Assembly (NCBI GenBank): GCA_009746045.1
Contig: RPFO01000065.1
Coordinates: forward strand, 4,973,368 to 5,037,367
Source of the DNA: Mesostigma viride
Lineage: Eukaryota > Streptophyta > Mesostigmatophyceae > Mesostigmatales > Mesostigmataceae
DNA length: 64,000 nucleotides
Direction of reading: 5' to 3'
This document shows positions 20,517-40,788 of the stretch, one piece after another. Both the position numbers and the translations under genes were made by a program. The notes below the pieces were generated by a model that searched no databases, was not told the DNA's origin, and saw nothing but the letters and a program-made list of their open reading frames with translations. How positions within the stretch are numbered: the stretch's first letter is position 1; each line of letters opens with the position of its first letter.

Positions 20517-20949
20517 ATATATAGCAGTAGTGTAGAATAGAAAGCTTAGTGACGTGGCCATGTATGCCTACGTGACGGGCCCACACCCGCCCTTGCAATA
20601 GCCGTAGCAATTTCGAGTCATGCTTTGCCCATGCAGGGAGTTACTCCCTGCTGAGAGGCCATGTGTACCCTAGCTATAGCCTAGCCACATACCTTCCACC
20701 CCATATGTCATGCAGGCCTTCTAGGCCCTCTCCTCAAGCCCCCCCTGGGTGCCTGTGCTTGATTAGGAGGCATGAACCACCATGGAGGTGCAGGTGCACC
20801 TAGTGCACCCAGAGCAGGTGATAGTTGTACATCCTACACCTGCAGGTTGTCGCCCTGATTGTATTACAAACCCATAGATGCCCCTTTCTCAGGGCTATGT
20901 GTTACACATGCTCCCCACGGAGCTATGATTTTAATTAATTAATTAATTA
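20517..20949 (+). other. ORF1-type LINE 3' UTR and TTAA tail
   Basis: It begins GGAATATATAGCAGTAGTGT like the other ORF1-type 3' regions. It includes CAGGGAGTTACTCCCTGCTG (a hairpin also seen, inverted, near 52310) and ends ACATGCTCCCCACGGAGCTA followed by (TTAA)n. Confidence 0.7.
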
Positions 20950-21215
20950 CTGCTCTTAAGGGGTTCGAGCCCGGCTTGGACATCCTTAGCGAGCGCGAAC
21001 ACGGAGGCGGTGGCACTGGCTACCGCCTGTCCGACCTGATTTATGCGGATGACACCACCCTTGAGCATCGCGCGCCCCGAGCACACTCAGACCTGGCTGG
21101 ACTGTCTGGGCTTGGAGGCGAGGGCGGTGGGGTTGGAGATTAGTGTCAAAACTGAGGCGATGGTGATTGGGGCTTCCAGTGGCCCGCCGCTGCCGCGGCT
21201 GCTAGAGGGCGTACC
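20950..21215 (+). pseudogene. LINE ORF2 RT fragment around YADD
   Basis: TALKGFEPGLDILSERE, YRLSDLIYADDTTL, TWLDCLGLEARAVGLEISVK and EAMVIGASSGPPLPRLLEG match the RT motif C region of the full copies. A frameshift follows YADDTTL. The match stops after 21215. Confidence 0.8.
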
Positions 21216-23084
21216 CACAATCAACTGCTCCACTTTTGGTACTTGCCAAATTCCATGCCTGGAGCGCAAACGTTGCAATATATGTGCCGTTTGTAGCTCT
21301 AGCTCTATTATAACCTGACCAACCCCACATTCCTCAAAGTAGGAAATTGAACTTATCGCGCACCAATTGGACAGTTGAGGACAGATGTGCGGGTGCCTAG
21401 CTCACAATTGTGGTCGCACCGCGCTTGAGCGGTGCAAATGATTTCCTCCTCCTGGCTGGTATACAGCAACATGCTTTATACATGATGTAAAAACAAACGC
21501 CATCGATTGGTGGAACGCCTGCACGGGCGGCGTCACTGCAAGGGGCACGTGCTTGCGATGATGCGAATCCCATGCACAGCCGTGCATATGTAACTAGGTA
21601 CAGCCGTGTGTGGGCGTGCCCAAGATCTGCACAAGCATTTGGTGGAGTGGTTGCCAGCATGTACCTGGGGACCTTAAACGTACATCAGGGGTTGAGACCC
21701 CGAAGTCAGACGATGAATCGAGTCATTGAGATCACGCATTAGGTTGTCAAACGCTCGGGTTTCCACCTCAGCCAACGGTCATGGTTTCTATTCGCACAGC
21801 ACCGAGGGTATAAGGGGTATGTTGTTCGGGACCTTGCGCAATCAGTACGACGTGAACGCGGCACTGACCATGATTTCCTTGTGAAGTGACCCCAAAACCC
21901 GGGGGCATCACCCTTGCGAAGCGTCAAGCAGCCATGTCCCACACATGAAGCCCACTGCTCCACTGCGCGAATGTGTGGCGTGCTGCCTTGGGCGAAAACG
22001 CCACCCATGTAGTTCCGAAATAGTTGTCCCACTCCGTAAACCACTGTGCCGTACACAACTTTTCTGCCCGCTCTCTACTCGTGTATCTCGTTTCTAGTAC
22101 CTCGTGCCAGGCCCGGTCATGAGCTGGATGCCAGCCGTGCCTGACCTTGTGAGTGGCCATGGACGTGACAGCAGGCATTAATTATGCCTGCCCCCCTGCC
22201 AACCGTGTACACTGCATGTGCAGGTCCTTGGGCGCACCAATGATCCTGAGCGCACTCCCATTGGCCATTGTATGGAAAGTGTACGGCAGGTGCCACCCAG
22301 GTGGCCAGCTCATAGGCAGCAGCCATCACAGCCATCACCCGTGGACCAGCCGGCCCCATCGTGGGAGTGTCCGAAAATTGAGCGGTTGCCAGCGCGACTA
22401 GTACCAAGGCTTCCAAAGGGCGAGCACTTCAAGGCTGGGCAACGGGTCACCCTTGCAACACATCAGGCAGGGCACGGAAGAGGATGCGTGCACAACCGGG
22501 CATGGGCATCCTGCCACGGCACCAGAAAAACCGTTGGTCCACCCACGGTGCCACACCCTGCCAAACCAAGGACTGGACTCGACGATCGGATCGCCTCTGT
22601 AGCATAGCCTGCAAAAGCCCGATGATACATCCTGGGTGCTCGAGCACGCCGCAAGCAGGGCCAGCGCACCACATGGCGAGCCTACAGCGCCATGTCATGT
22701 GCTCCCCCGGGGCACCACTGTCCGCTCTTTACCCCCCATGGACGCACTTGAACACATACATTACGGTCCACCCTCGACTCCCCACATGGAGGTTCTTGAT
22801 TGATGACATGGCTCACGTCCCCCCCGTATCCCTGCTGGCATTCACGCTCGCCCCGCGCCGGCGCCCGCTGGCATGGTTTTGCTGATTGTCCCATGGATAT
22901 CTCTATGCCGCTGCGTCGAGGATTCAAATGCCCAGATTTCGGGGCGCATTCGCCGTGAAGATGGCTGCGCGAGGCTACCACTTAGTGGACTTGGCCACAA
23001 TAGCGTGCTATCACAAACCTTGGCCTGTGAACGTCTGTCATTGAACCACTCTGAGAGTAAGAATTTTTTCTGTTGATGGACCAC
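21216..23084. other. Spacer downstream of PNO1, no recognised gene
   Basis: Frames up to about 130 residues occur on both strands (for example around 22117-22607), but they overlap one another, contain no known domain and look like chance in GC-rich DNA. The part nearest 23084 should hold the PNO1 3' UTR. Confidence 0.4.
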
Positions 23085-25251
23085 TCAGCGGTCAAATAGC
23101 CGGTTTGTGACGGCGCGCAGCTTGGAGTAGACCTTGCCGCTAGGCGAGCCCATGATCAGCGCGCAGATGGCGTCCCGCGCGGCCTTGTTGTTGGTGAACC
23201 CGCCCAGCAGGTGCACCTTGGTCTCCGCGAGCACGATGCGCGTGCGTGTGGCATTCTCGATCGCAAACTTGGTCTTGCCGCCCTTGCCCGCCAGCCGGCC
23301 TGGCCGGGGGAGAAGGAAGTTGGCAGGGGAGAGGGGTGGGGGGGAATTCGGCAGGGGGGAGGCGGGGAGGAAGGTGGTAGGGGGGAGAGGGGGAGGAGGA
23401 TGGAGCGGTGGTGGTGGAGGCGGGGAGGAAGGTGGCGGGGTACATGTGCGTGGGGGTAGGAACACCATGAGTGGGGGGCGGGAGAGGCGCGGTGGATGTC
23501 AGCTCATAAACCGATAGGTCACAGGGATCCATCACATGCCTAGCTTGGCTATGGAACATCACATCTCATGCGGTGTGCAGAAAAAAAGCCGGTTTGATTG
23601 CAAGTCATAGCTGGCTTCATCTAGCTGGCTTGCTTTTACCCGCCACCCGCATCCCCTCTGCACATCTCCCATGCCTTCCGCTTGCCAACCCATGCCCCTC
23701 CCACAAGCACACTTTGGATCAAAACCCGACCACCGCCACACCAGTGCTAGCAAGCAATCTGACCTGCGGTGCCAAACCGCTGGCCTAAGCACTGGCAGCT
23801 CCCAGCGACGGGCAACACTTGCATTTATGGAGAGCTCATTACAAAAAAAAAGAAAAAGTGCAGGGCAAATCGCAAGTATGTGGACGAGAAGCAGGATGAG
23901 GCATTAACAAAAACAGAGGAGACACCACGATACGTCAAACCAAGGGATCACGGAAACAAGTAGAGCAATGACAGCCGCAACGGCCACACCACCAAACGTG
24001 GCAATCCATAGCGAAACATAGAGCGCTGCATGGCTTGCCCCCTGGGACAAAAACCAGATTTTCAAGTTGACACGGGCCACCCGTCCCCCAGCCCAGCCCA
24101 GCCCAGCCCAGCCCAGCCCAGCCCAGCCCAGCCCAGCCCAGCCCAGCCCAGCCCAGCCCAGCCCAGCCCAGCCCAGCCCAGCCCAGCCCAGCCCAGCCCA
24201 GCCCAGCCCAGCCCAGCCCAGCCCAGCTCAGCCCAGCCCAGCCCAGCCCAGCCCAGCCCAGCCCAGCCGCGCTGCCCTTCCTCCCTGCTCCTACCGCCAG
24301 ATACCACGGCTGGCTTTCAAGCACCTTTACCCAGACAGAAACCCTTCACGAGACAGCGCTGATCTTAAGCAGGTCGGACGCCTTAGTCCTATACCTACCA
24401 ATGGCTCTTGACATGTGCTCCCCCCGCAGCGTCTTCACGTCCTTGATCTCAAACGTCTCGAGGAACAGGTCGTCCATGCGCAGAAGGGCCACCGCGTCCT
24501 GCACCTCAAAGCCCATCAGGAATGCCGTCACAAAGTCGGCGCACTTCTGGAGGCAGGAGATGTCGGGCGTCTCGGGGCATGTCTTCAGCTCCACCTGGTG
24601 GTGGTTGGTGTCGTTGGGGTTGGGGGTTTGGGGTAGTGGGGGAAGCGGGGGCATGGTCGGGAACATCGGTTGTGTCCAAATTCGATAGGAAAGGCCGCAC
24701 GTGTAACATGGCCGCGGTGATCACGCGCAAATTTTGAAGACATACGCGGACGGTTGGTTGGAAGAGTAGGAATTCCTGGACCTTTCTAATGAAAACTAAG
24801 CAAGACACTGTATAGAGGAGTTGTTGGCCGACTGCCTTCCTTGGTTCGATAGAGACCAGCGAGGCTGGGGTCGATTCGACCTTTGGGAGACTCAGTATAC
24901 GTAGGAGAGAAATTGAGCTGTGCTGGAGGAAACAAAATGACTAGTTGATCGATGTCATGCCACTACGACACGTACCTTTCTGGTTTTCAAATTCATTCTG
25001 ATGTCGACCTTCATTTGCTCCTTGATAGGAGTATAAATGGCCATCCAATTGTTTTTCAGCGGCGTGTACCGATGAGGAGGTACGGACACCCTTCGAAACT
25101 CGGATTTATTGCCAACCATCTCTCGCGCTGAAATAGACGGGAACTGTGGGCGGGGAGCTTCTTCATGCTTGGTGGCCTCTTCTGCGTCTGATCCTTGAGC
25201 TTCAACCATGACATCTTCCTCCGCTGGGTTACGCCTCGTAACTTTCGGCAT
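23085..25251 (-). CDS. PNO1: PNO1/Dim2-like KH-domain ribosome biogenesis protein, 3 exons
   Basis: Exons on the minus strand are 25251-24976, 24594-24399 and 23299-23085. Donors are GTACGT and GTAGGT; both acceptors end in CAG; the phases fit. The joined protein has 228 residues. Exon 1 gives an acidic N-terminus, then [20 protein letters not shown]. Exon 2 gives [20 protein letters not shown] and [18 protein letters not shown]. Exon 3 gives the KH signature [20 protein letters not shown] (GKGG at residues 162-165), then KVHLLGG and [14 protein letters not shown]. This order is that of PNO1 (Dim2), which binds the 3' end of 18S pre-rRNA with the NOB1 nuclease in the pre-40S particle (family knowledge). 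Usual length is 250-275 residues, so only the N-terminal tail is short. Intron 2 carries a long CCCAG repeat. It is divergent from CLPP. Confidence 0.93.
24086..24268. repeat. (CCCAG)n pentanucleotide array in PNO1 intron 2
   Basis: About 36 almost perfect copies of CCCAG with one T variant near 24229. It is open in all frames on both strands and so mimics coding sequence. On the transcribed strand the intron RNA would carry GGGCU repeats. Confidence 0.97.
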
Positions 25252-25966
25252 CTCAAAGACGATAAAGTGATAATGACAGCAAGATTCTCCGTAGCACAAC
25301 CAACACCGAGAGGTTGGAATGAAGTCGGCTTTCCCTTGTCTGTTTCTCTTCCGACAAAAGGAAACCCCTGCGGCAATTACCTGCAATCTGCAGGGCTAGC
25401 GCCAATACTATGTCGAGGCGAACAACCGACCTGGTAAGTTCTCGATGGCGAAATGCAAAATTTACGACGGGACTGCACGGGTGCGTGCGTAAATTGCCGA
25501 ATGCGGCGCAGTGGCAGCCATGCGCGCAGTCACCAGACAAAAGCCAGCACGCACAAGAGCCAGTCCCAGACAGGCTCCGGTATAGTGCAAATTCGGCATA
25601 CACAGTATCCGTATTATTCCGTCATCCAGGGGTGTCACCGAATTCAATAAGCTCAATTTTTTTGCCACGTTGATCACATTTTTGCCATTGTAACGTCACT
25701 AACCAGTTTTCTGACTCTTTCCTTACGGTAAGAGGTCATGGGCTGTACGAGGCAGTACGACATGACCGTGCAGGCATGCAGGAGATGCAACATGCATCGC
25801 GCGGCGCCAACCCTTACCCCTCGCTCCGCCCGCTCACTGCTTGCGTCCGAACATGCGAGACGAACGCACGCAAGAGCCTCCGCCATCATCCACAATTCCT
25901 TCCCGGTAGTCAGGTGGGAAGAGGACAACGGGACCGTCGCGTCTTCAGCGTAGGAATCACAGCGCC
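25252..25966. promoter_or_regulatory. Shared divergent promoter region, PNO1 / CLPP
   Basis: The 715 bp separate the two start codons on opposite strands. No clear TATA box stands out. Both 5' UTRs and both promoters must fit here, so it may act bidirectionally. Confidence 0.55.
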
Positions 25967-26752
25967 ATGGCAACTGCCTCCGTATCTGCCGCTGCGCTGG
26001 CAAGTGCGTTTGTTGCCAGGCCCAGCGGAAAATTGGCCGCGGGGAAGCCATGCAGCTTGAGAGCTTCAGTGAAGCCATCGGAGGGCGTCCGCTGTGCGGC
26101 TGTGCCGTCGCGCGGCTCTGGGGGTCATCAACCTATCAATTGGATTGCGCCTTCCGCTGCTGATTTCGCACGAATTGATAACCTGAACACTATGGCGGCT
26201 ATGCATGCGGAGATGGCCACCGGTGATCCCATGCAGATGCTCCTCAAGGAACGTATTGTCTTTTTGGGAGGCCAGGTGGATGATTTGTCTGCCGACTTCG
26301 TCATCAGCCAGCTGCTGTTGCTAGATTCACAGGACAGTACAGATATTCGGCTCTTCATCAACTCCCCGGGTGGCTCCGTGACTGCTGGCATGGGCATTTA
26401 TGACGCGATGCAGCTGTGCAAGGCGGACGTGTCGACGGTCTGTTTCGGCCTGGCGGCGTCCATGGGCGCGTTTCTTCTGAGCGCTGGCCAGAAAGGGAAG
26501 CGGTTTGCGATGCCGAATTCTCGCATCATGGTCCACCAGCCGCTGGGAGGCATCAGCGGGCAGGCCGACGACATGGAGATCCAGGCGAAGGAGATCCTTT
26601 TCCACAAGGAGAACCTTCAGCTGCTGATGGCGCTGCACACGGGCCAGCCCGTGGAGCGGATCGCGCTGGACTGTGACAGAGACTTCTACATGTCGCCACA
26701 GGAGGCCGTGAAGTACGGCTTGATCGATGGCATTATCTCGTCCAAGTTCTAG
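25967..26752 (+). CDS. CLPP: ClpP serine protease subunit, plastid-type, nuclear encoded
   Basis: This is a 261-residue frame without introns. The catalytic triad is complete: Ser165 in [14 protein letters not shown], His190 in [14 protein letters not shown] and Asp239 in [26 protein letters not shown] and [18 protein letters not shown] are further ClpP signatures. Residues 1-50 are rich in Ala, Ser, Arg and Lys with few acids, as expected of a plastid transit peptide; a mitochondrial one cannot be excluded. ClpP forms two stacked heptamers that degrade proteins fed by Clp ATPases. The length beyond the bacterial form (about 200 residues) is explained by the transit peptide. The ATG lies in CAGCGCCATGGCA, a good eukaryotic start context. 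Confidence 0.97.
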   Translation: MATASVSAAALASAFVARPSGKLAAGKPCSLRASVKPSEGVRCAAVPSRGSGGHQPINWIAPSAADFARIDNLNTMAAMHAEMATGDPMQMLLKERIVFLGGQVDDLSADFVISQLLLLDSQDSTDIRLFINSPGGSVTAGMGIYDAMQLCKADVSTVCFGLAASMGAFLLSAGQKGKRFAMPNSRIMVHQPLGGISGQADDMEIQAKEILFHKENLQLLMALHTGQPVERIALDCDRDFYMSPQEAVKYGLIDGIISSKF

Positions 26753-27700
26753 AGACCGCTAGGAAAGTAACATTCAGTTCTGTCCCGCAATTGTATAGGC
26801 ACTGTCCTACGAGTAGCTTATGATGTTCCGCCAGAGCTGACAAAAGGGCATGCTGAGGAGAGCTGCAGGGAACGCTGGAATGATGGTGTTGAGGCGCGAT
26901 GGGTCACCGCTGACCGTAAGAAATTTGCCAGCAACGGCTTCCAAATACTTGTCGTTCCTGCCATGCTGAGCGACAAACAAGCCTTTTGAGAGGATTAAAA
27001 TTCTTTGGAGGCGGCTCATTCTTTCTGCGCATGCCGTGGTGCCCGGTTCTGTGCCCAGCGGTGGGGATGCTATTCTAGTGGGTCCCTGGGCCATATCGGG
27101 CAGGGTCCAAGGTGACTTTGCATCGAGCAGCGCCTCTTAAGTTCCTAAGAGGAGGTCTGCGGAGTGCAGGGGAGTGTCAAGTTGGTCCAGTGTATGCATC
27201 GGGCAACCCCTCTGGATGTTCTGTACCCATGCCCCAGTCACTGTTGGTGCGTGATGCCACGTAGCCCAGGCTTGTGCATGTGTGCCTATGACGCGGGCAT
27301 GGGGTAAATCCACGGTGCATACGTTGGCCTACGAAAGATGATTTGGTAGGGCTGGGCATAGCGTAGGATTTCCTTAAGCAATAAAGCGGTACGTCACGTA
27401 CATAATTGTCTCACTTACGACATGGTTACACCCATGAAACAACCATCGCAGGCCTGCCTGAAATCTGGAGAATCCGGACCATGGTTATTCGTGTATGGTC
27501 TTGGCAGCTAGCAATTATGTGAGTCCTGTCATTGGAGACAACTATTCCTGGACGCATGGTGGTCCAACTTGTGGAAGGACTACCATCCATTGAGAGGAGT
27601 GTTCCTGGCCGCATGCATGGCGTTCCAGCGACTGTTATGTAAAGACTACAGTAGTTGTCTGCAAGGAAAGGTGCGATCGAGACTGGTCACGGAAGCTACA
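26753..27700. other. CLPP downstream region with dispersed repeat
   Basis: No gene is recognised. The first part should be the CLPP 3' UTR. About 27434-27510 is a copy of the dispersed repeat (GAATCCGGACCATGGT core). GAGACAACTATTCCTGGACG at 27536 also occurs at 49330. Confidence 0.45.
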
Positions 27701-27704
27701 TAAT

Positions 27705-28055
27705 TTTTATTATTTTTTTAATTATAGCATGACTCCGTTGGGAGATCAAGTAGCACGTATTCCCTTGCTGATGGATGGGGGTGAGCGAAGCCGCCATACC
27801 TAACTTTATAAGCTAACTCTAAACTAATCTACAAAAATCCTAGCTACTCTACTCAGCAAAGCGTGGCCCCTTCCTCCTGGAGGGGGTGGCCTTGCCCACA
27901 AGGGGCTGCATGGCATGTGGGCCTGGACAATGGTCTTCTACATCTTCTTGTCCTGCATAGCAGTCCAAGTGCTCAAGAGAGAGGGAGGAAATGCGGTGCT
28001 CAAACTGGGCTGGGACCACTAGGTCGGCCAGAAGCTGATCTGTATCAAGGAGACA
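27705..28055 (-). pseudogene. LINE 3' end, minus orientation
   Basis: Read on the minus strand it gives LADLVVPAQFEHRISSLSL, then GKATPSRRKGPRFAE, then a 3' UTR and an AT-rich tail at about 27705-27725. It matches the ORF2 C-terminus at 50640-50813 and is 5'-truncated near 28055. Confidence 0.75.
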
Positions 28056-28067
28056 ACCAGCGCAGTG

Positions 28068-28140
28068 TATATTCTGATCAGGCACTCCGCAAAGGTGAAA
28101 ACCATTTGCGTTCAGTGCCGGGCCGCAGTGTATTCTGATC
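28068..28140 (-). mobile_element. Truncated SINE-like 3' end
   Basis: ACTCCGCAAAGGTGAAAACC and GTTCAGTGCCGGGCCGC are the inverse of the 3' part of the insertion at 20174-20444, including the hairpin. This shows that the element is dispersed. Confidence 0.65.
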
Positions 28141-28460
28141 ACAGTGTTCTGATCGCAGTGTATAGTTCATGCCGGCAGGTCTACCAACCCGTCTGGGTTT
28201 GTCCTTGGGGCCAGCTAGCTATTGAGAACATAACTCCGTTGGGAGCTTATGTATCTATCTCAATTGCAAGACGATCCTGGACCGTACGTCAGTTCTAAAC
28301 TCAAAAGTCGGTTTCGGCCGGTACGAGCTAGCAATAATAGGATGCACTGGTTGTCTCCTTGATAATAGGACTACAAGGCATGCAGGTAAAAATGGCTAAA
28401 TGCTGGCCCCTTAGTTGCAAATGGGCAAGTAGGGCACTGGGGGGTCCAGTCCCAAGTTTG

Positions 28461-28620
28461 AGTAAATTAAATTAAATTAAATTATATAACATGCCTCCGT
28501 GGCCGGGAGATCATGTAGCACATATTCCTTGATGGGTGGTGGAGTGGAGAGAGCCGCGTAATCGGACTATCCTAACGCTAATCGATCTAGTCTAGAAAAA
28601 TCCTAACTACCCTACTGCCA
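28461..28620 (-). mobile_element. LINE 3' UTR and tail, minus orientation
   Basis: (TTTAA)n at 28463-28485, read inversely, is followed by the CGTGGCCGGGAGATCATGTA and GAGAGCCGCGTAATCGGACT segments of the ORF2-type 3' UTR. The copy is truncated within or just after the end of ORF2 and abuts the plus-strand ORF2 copy that starts at 28621. Confidence 0.7.
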
Positions 28621-30795
28621 GGCGCGCAACCAGGGCAAGTACATGTGGTACCACCTCGACCGGCTCGGCGGCCGGCGGCAGCGCACCCCGGTGGAGCACA
28701 CGGGGGACGGCACGGCGCCGGTCCGCCTTGACCGCTGGTTGGCCCACAATGTTTCCTTGACCGGTGGGGCTCGCGCCCCCCCCCCGCCGCTTCACCCCGA
28801 GACGGCCGCCCGCCTCGGGCCGGGTTGCTGGACCACCGCCGCCGCCAGCGCCCCCCTCCTTGGCCGCGGACTACCAAGTCCCCGCCTTGCAGAAGGGCTG
28901 CCTTGCCACCGACGATGTCGTCCCCCCCTTCACTTTGAAGGAATTGGACGGCGCCCTTGCTCGCCTGCGGTACGATGCGGCGGTCGGTGCCGACCACCTT
29001 TCTGCTGAGCTGCTGAAGACCCCTGATCCGGCGGTTACGGATCTTCTGCTGGCGTTCTGCAACCGTGTCCTGCTTTCTGACGAGCCTCCGCCTGCGCTGA
29101 GTGGCAGACGGCCATCCGCGTCATGCTGTACAAGAAGGGCTCTGCTGCTGACCCCGGTAACTACCGGGGTGTCTGCCTCCAGAGCGCCGCGCTGAAGGTC
29201 TTCAGTGCGCATGATGCTGCACAGGCTCCGCGCCGCGCTGGACCCACACCTGGCACCTGAGTCTCAGATGGGTTTCCGTCGTCAGTGGTCGTAACACTGT
29301 CATGGCTGTGTTTGTCGCGCGCCGGTTGATGGAGGAGGTGCGTCGCCTTCCCCCTGACAGTTTGCCGCTGGTCTTCATTTTTGTTGACTATATCAAGGCC
29401 TTTGACACGGTCCTATGGGAGGCTCTTTGGGCCATCCTAGCTCTGGATCGGGTGCCATGCACCAGCGTTTATTGCTGCCATTCGGCGACTGTATGAGGGC
29501 TCACAGGCAGTAGCACTTGCGGACTGCGGAAGGCACCACCCCACCATTCCCCCTTCACCACGCCCGGGGTGTGGCAAGGTTGTGTCCTGTCCCCATACCT
29601 GTTCATTATTGTCGTGGATCACATCATGCGCCGGGCACGTGCGCGCTTTACTGCTCTTAAGGGGTTCGAGCCAGGCTTGGACATCAGAGAGCGCGCACGG
29701 CGGGGTTAAACCTGGCTACCGCCTGGCCGACCTGATTTATGCGGATGACACCACCCTCATCGCGAGCCCCGAGCACATTCAGACCTGGCTGGACTGTCTG
29801 GGCCTGGAGGCGCGTGCGGTGGGCCGGGTTGGAGATTAGTGTCAAAACTGAGGCGATGGTGGTTGGGGCCTCCAGTACACCGCCGCTGCCGCGCCTGCTC
29901 GACGGGACGACGGTCCCGTTCCGAGATCGCTTCAAACTGTTAGGGAGCTGGCTCCCTGACACCGCCGACGATGTGGACACCCGCATCGGCCTGGCCTGGG
30001 CTAGGCTACGTTCGCTCAACACCTACTGGCGCTCCAAGGGCCTGGGCGAGCACCGCAAGCGCATGCTCTTCAAGGTCCTCGATCGTCCTCACGGTGCTCA
30101 CATGCACGTATGGCGCCGAGGCGTGGACACTCACCGACCCACACTGGCAGCCAGGCTCAACGGCACGGTAACCGGGACATTGCTCCGTCAGGCCCTGAAT
30201 GTAGGGTTTTCCACGCATAGGTCTTTAGAGTCTTTGTATCATGGCATGCCTCGTATTTCGGACGAGATTAGACAGCGTAGGATAGCATTTGTAGGACACC
30301 TTGCTCGCACCAGCCAGGTCGACACCGCCCTTGGTCTGGCAGGCCCCCAGCGGCTTGGACAGCCAGGGCGGCACATTCTGACCTGGCCTGGCCCCAAGGG
30401 CATTCCCAAAAGGGTAGGGAAACCTGTCACGAACTACATCCAGATGTTGCTGGATGACCTACTGGTCCCAGCCCAGTTTCAATACCGCATCCACTCTCTC
30501 TCCCTTCTTAATTTGGACTGCCATGCCGAACAAGCCGCGGTGGCAGAAGATTGTCAAGGCTCACACGCCCGACCCTGTGGGCAAGCCACCTCCCCCCAAG
30601 AGGAGGAGGCGTTTTGCAGATGAGTAGGGTAGTTAGGATTTTTCTAGACTAGATAGATTAGCGTTAGGATAGTCCGATTACGCGGCTCTCTCCACTCCAC
30701 CACCCATCAAGGAATATGTGCTACATGATCTCCCAACGGAGGCATGTTATAATTTAATTTAATTTAATTTAATTTAATTTAATTTAATTTAATAT
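28621..30795 (+). pseudogene. Longest LINE ORF2 copy (RT), frameshifted, with tail
   Basis: RT begins near 28920: PFTLKELDGALARLRYDAAV, DHLSAELLKTPDPAVTDLLL. With frameshifts it continues through GNYRGVCLQSAALKVF, SLPLVFIFVDYIKAFDTVLW (motif A), WQGCVLSPYLFIIVVD (motif B) and LADLIYADDTTLIA (motif C, YADD at 29738-29749). The frame from 29739 then carries the thumb and C-terminus to KPPPPKRRRRFADE-like basic residues near 30624. A 3' UTR and (TTTAA)n at 30751-30795 follow. No endonuclease domain is visible; the first 300 bp would be the linker. LINE RT copies RNA at the nicked target (family knowledge). Confidence 0.85.
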
Positions 30796-31070
30796 ATCTC
30801 TAGTCTAGAAAAATCCTAACTACCCTACTCATCAAAACGCCTCCTCCTCTTGGGGGGAGGTGGCTTGCCCACAGGGTTGGGCTTGTGAGCCTTGACAATC
30901 TTCTGCCACCGCATCTTGTTAGAACTGCATGGCAGTCCAAAGAAGGGAGAGAGAGTGGATGCGGTATTCAAACTGGGCTGGGACCAGTATGTCATCCAGC
31001 AACATCTGGACGTAGTTCGTGACATGTTTCCCTACCCTTTTGGGAATGCCCTTGGGGCCAGGCCAGGTTC
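30796..31070 (-). pseudogene. LINE ORF2 C-terminus, minus orientation, tail to tail
   Basis: The minus strand reads SRTTSRCCWMTYWSQPS in one frame and the expected QMLLDDLLVPAQFEYRI-like text in another, then WQKIVKAHKPNPVGKPPPPK. It shares the (TTTAA)n at 30751-30800 with the plus-strand copy, so the two are joined tail to tail. It ends near 31070 (5' truncation). Confidence 0.8.
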
Positions 31071-31565
31071 GAGTAGCACAATCGATATAGATCTCGGTGA
31101 GGGCACTAATGGAATCTGCTATTTACATGCCAAAGAAAGTCTATATCTGAAAGGCGGGGTTGAGAATCTGACATGCACACTGCCGAAAAAACAATTAATT
31201 CGCCAAAAAGTACTTTATCTCTCCCATGAATTCATTAATTAGTCGCTCTCCCATACTCCACAGACTACCGCCAGTCGGTTCATGTGCTTGCAGCTACGCA
31301 TGTGCGGCATCTACGAGGCGTCACGCCTTTCATCTTAGACAACTGCTCTAGTCCTCACACGACATGTTGGAACGCCATGAGTCCATGAGTAGTTTGTAGG
31401 TGGAACCAACCTGACTAGGTTGCTCCTGCCGGCCATCATTATCAGTTCGCGGCCATGTCTTCCTGAGAAAGAAAGCATGTTATCATTATTGAATGCAGCC
31501 GGCCTTCCAATTCAAATAAAGTCCGCCGAGGCAAGTGCTGCCAAGTTCTACCTAGCTTCCTAATC

Positions 31566-40003
<8,438 letters not shown>

Positions 40004-40788
40004 TCCGAGTAAAGACCAACAATATATTCAATTAGCAGCTCAGGTCCAATCTCTATATTAGGCCTACGTCCGTTGCCTTCAGTCTGTCGCCGCCACGTTA
40101 GAACTTTATAAATCGCATGCAGGGAACAGCCGCGCGTTACATTCGCCTGCAAAGCTCGGATTCGCGCACATTATACTAGCCGGCATTTCCGAAGGTTGCA
40201 CCTGACAAGAACAAGTTGCTCGTCCAATGTGCTGTGATTTCATTCTATGTGCAAGAATACGCCAGTAAATTAGAGCAGGCGCCAAGGACGACGTGCTAAT
40301 CAGCACCCACCAAACCACCAAATTTTGTAGACTGGGACGTCACGTGCAGCCGGCCGCGTTTTTCTGTTTCCGCTCGTTGCGCCATGCTGTGGCGAGCAAA
40401 GCTTTTGCGCAGAACTTTTACAGCAATCCAGCACTCCGTACATGAGCCACCCAGAATTCATCTGGTTATCAGCATTTAGCCAATAGAAGATGGAAATTTC
40501 GCAGCCGAAGTATAGTGACTGGCATCTCCAGTGGTAAAAAATTCGTTCTAACTAATTTGACCCCCTGTCGCTGCCAGGGGATCTTATAACTTGCAACTGG
40601 GATAATGACAGGAATAATGACAGTAGTTGCCACGTTGTTTACGTCATACGCATAGCGTGAATAATTTGGGGAAAGGGTAGACAACGAGTCACTAGGATGT
40701 ATTATTTAAACCTGTTATGAGGCTGACTTTTGATTCCGTGATTCTAAAACCAAGTGAGTAAAGTTTGCGGCTGCATGGAGTAGGAGAA
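40004..40788. promoter_or_regulatory. Shared divergent promoter region, DHS / OAS-like gene
   Basis: The 785 bp lie between opposite start codons and are AT-richer than the genes. No TATA box or known motif is clear. Several ATGs occur in the OAS-like leader; the one at 40775 is followed by a stop after two codons, an upstream micro-ORF. Confidence 0.5.

Noticed and set aside
22100-22700. Several 80-130 residue frames
   Set aside because: They overlap each other on both strands and contain no known motif; GC-rich chance frames.
23140-23562. Overlapping frames on both strands, Pro-rich or Gly/Arg-rich
   Set aside because: They are shadows of PNO1 exon 3 and of the C/T-rich intron before its acceptor.
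24030-24411. Long frames on both strands with Pro-Ser-Gln or Gly-Trp-Ala repeats
   Set aside because: They are translations of the (CCCAG)n array inside PNO1 intron 2; the exons on either side splice around it.
26128-26638. Antisense frames opposite CLPP
   Set aside because: They mirror the strongly biased third positions of a real gene; no domain is present.
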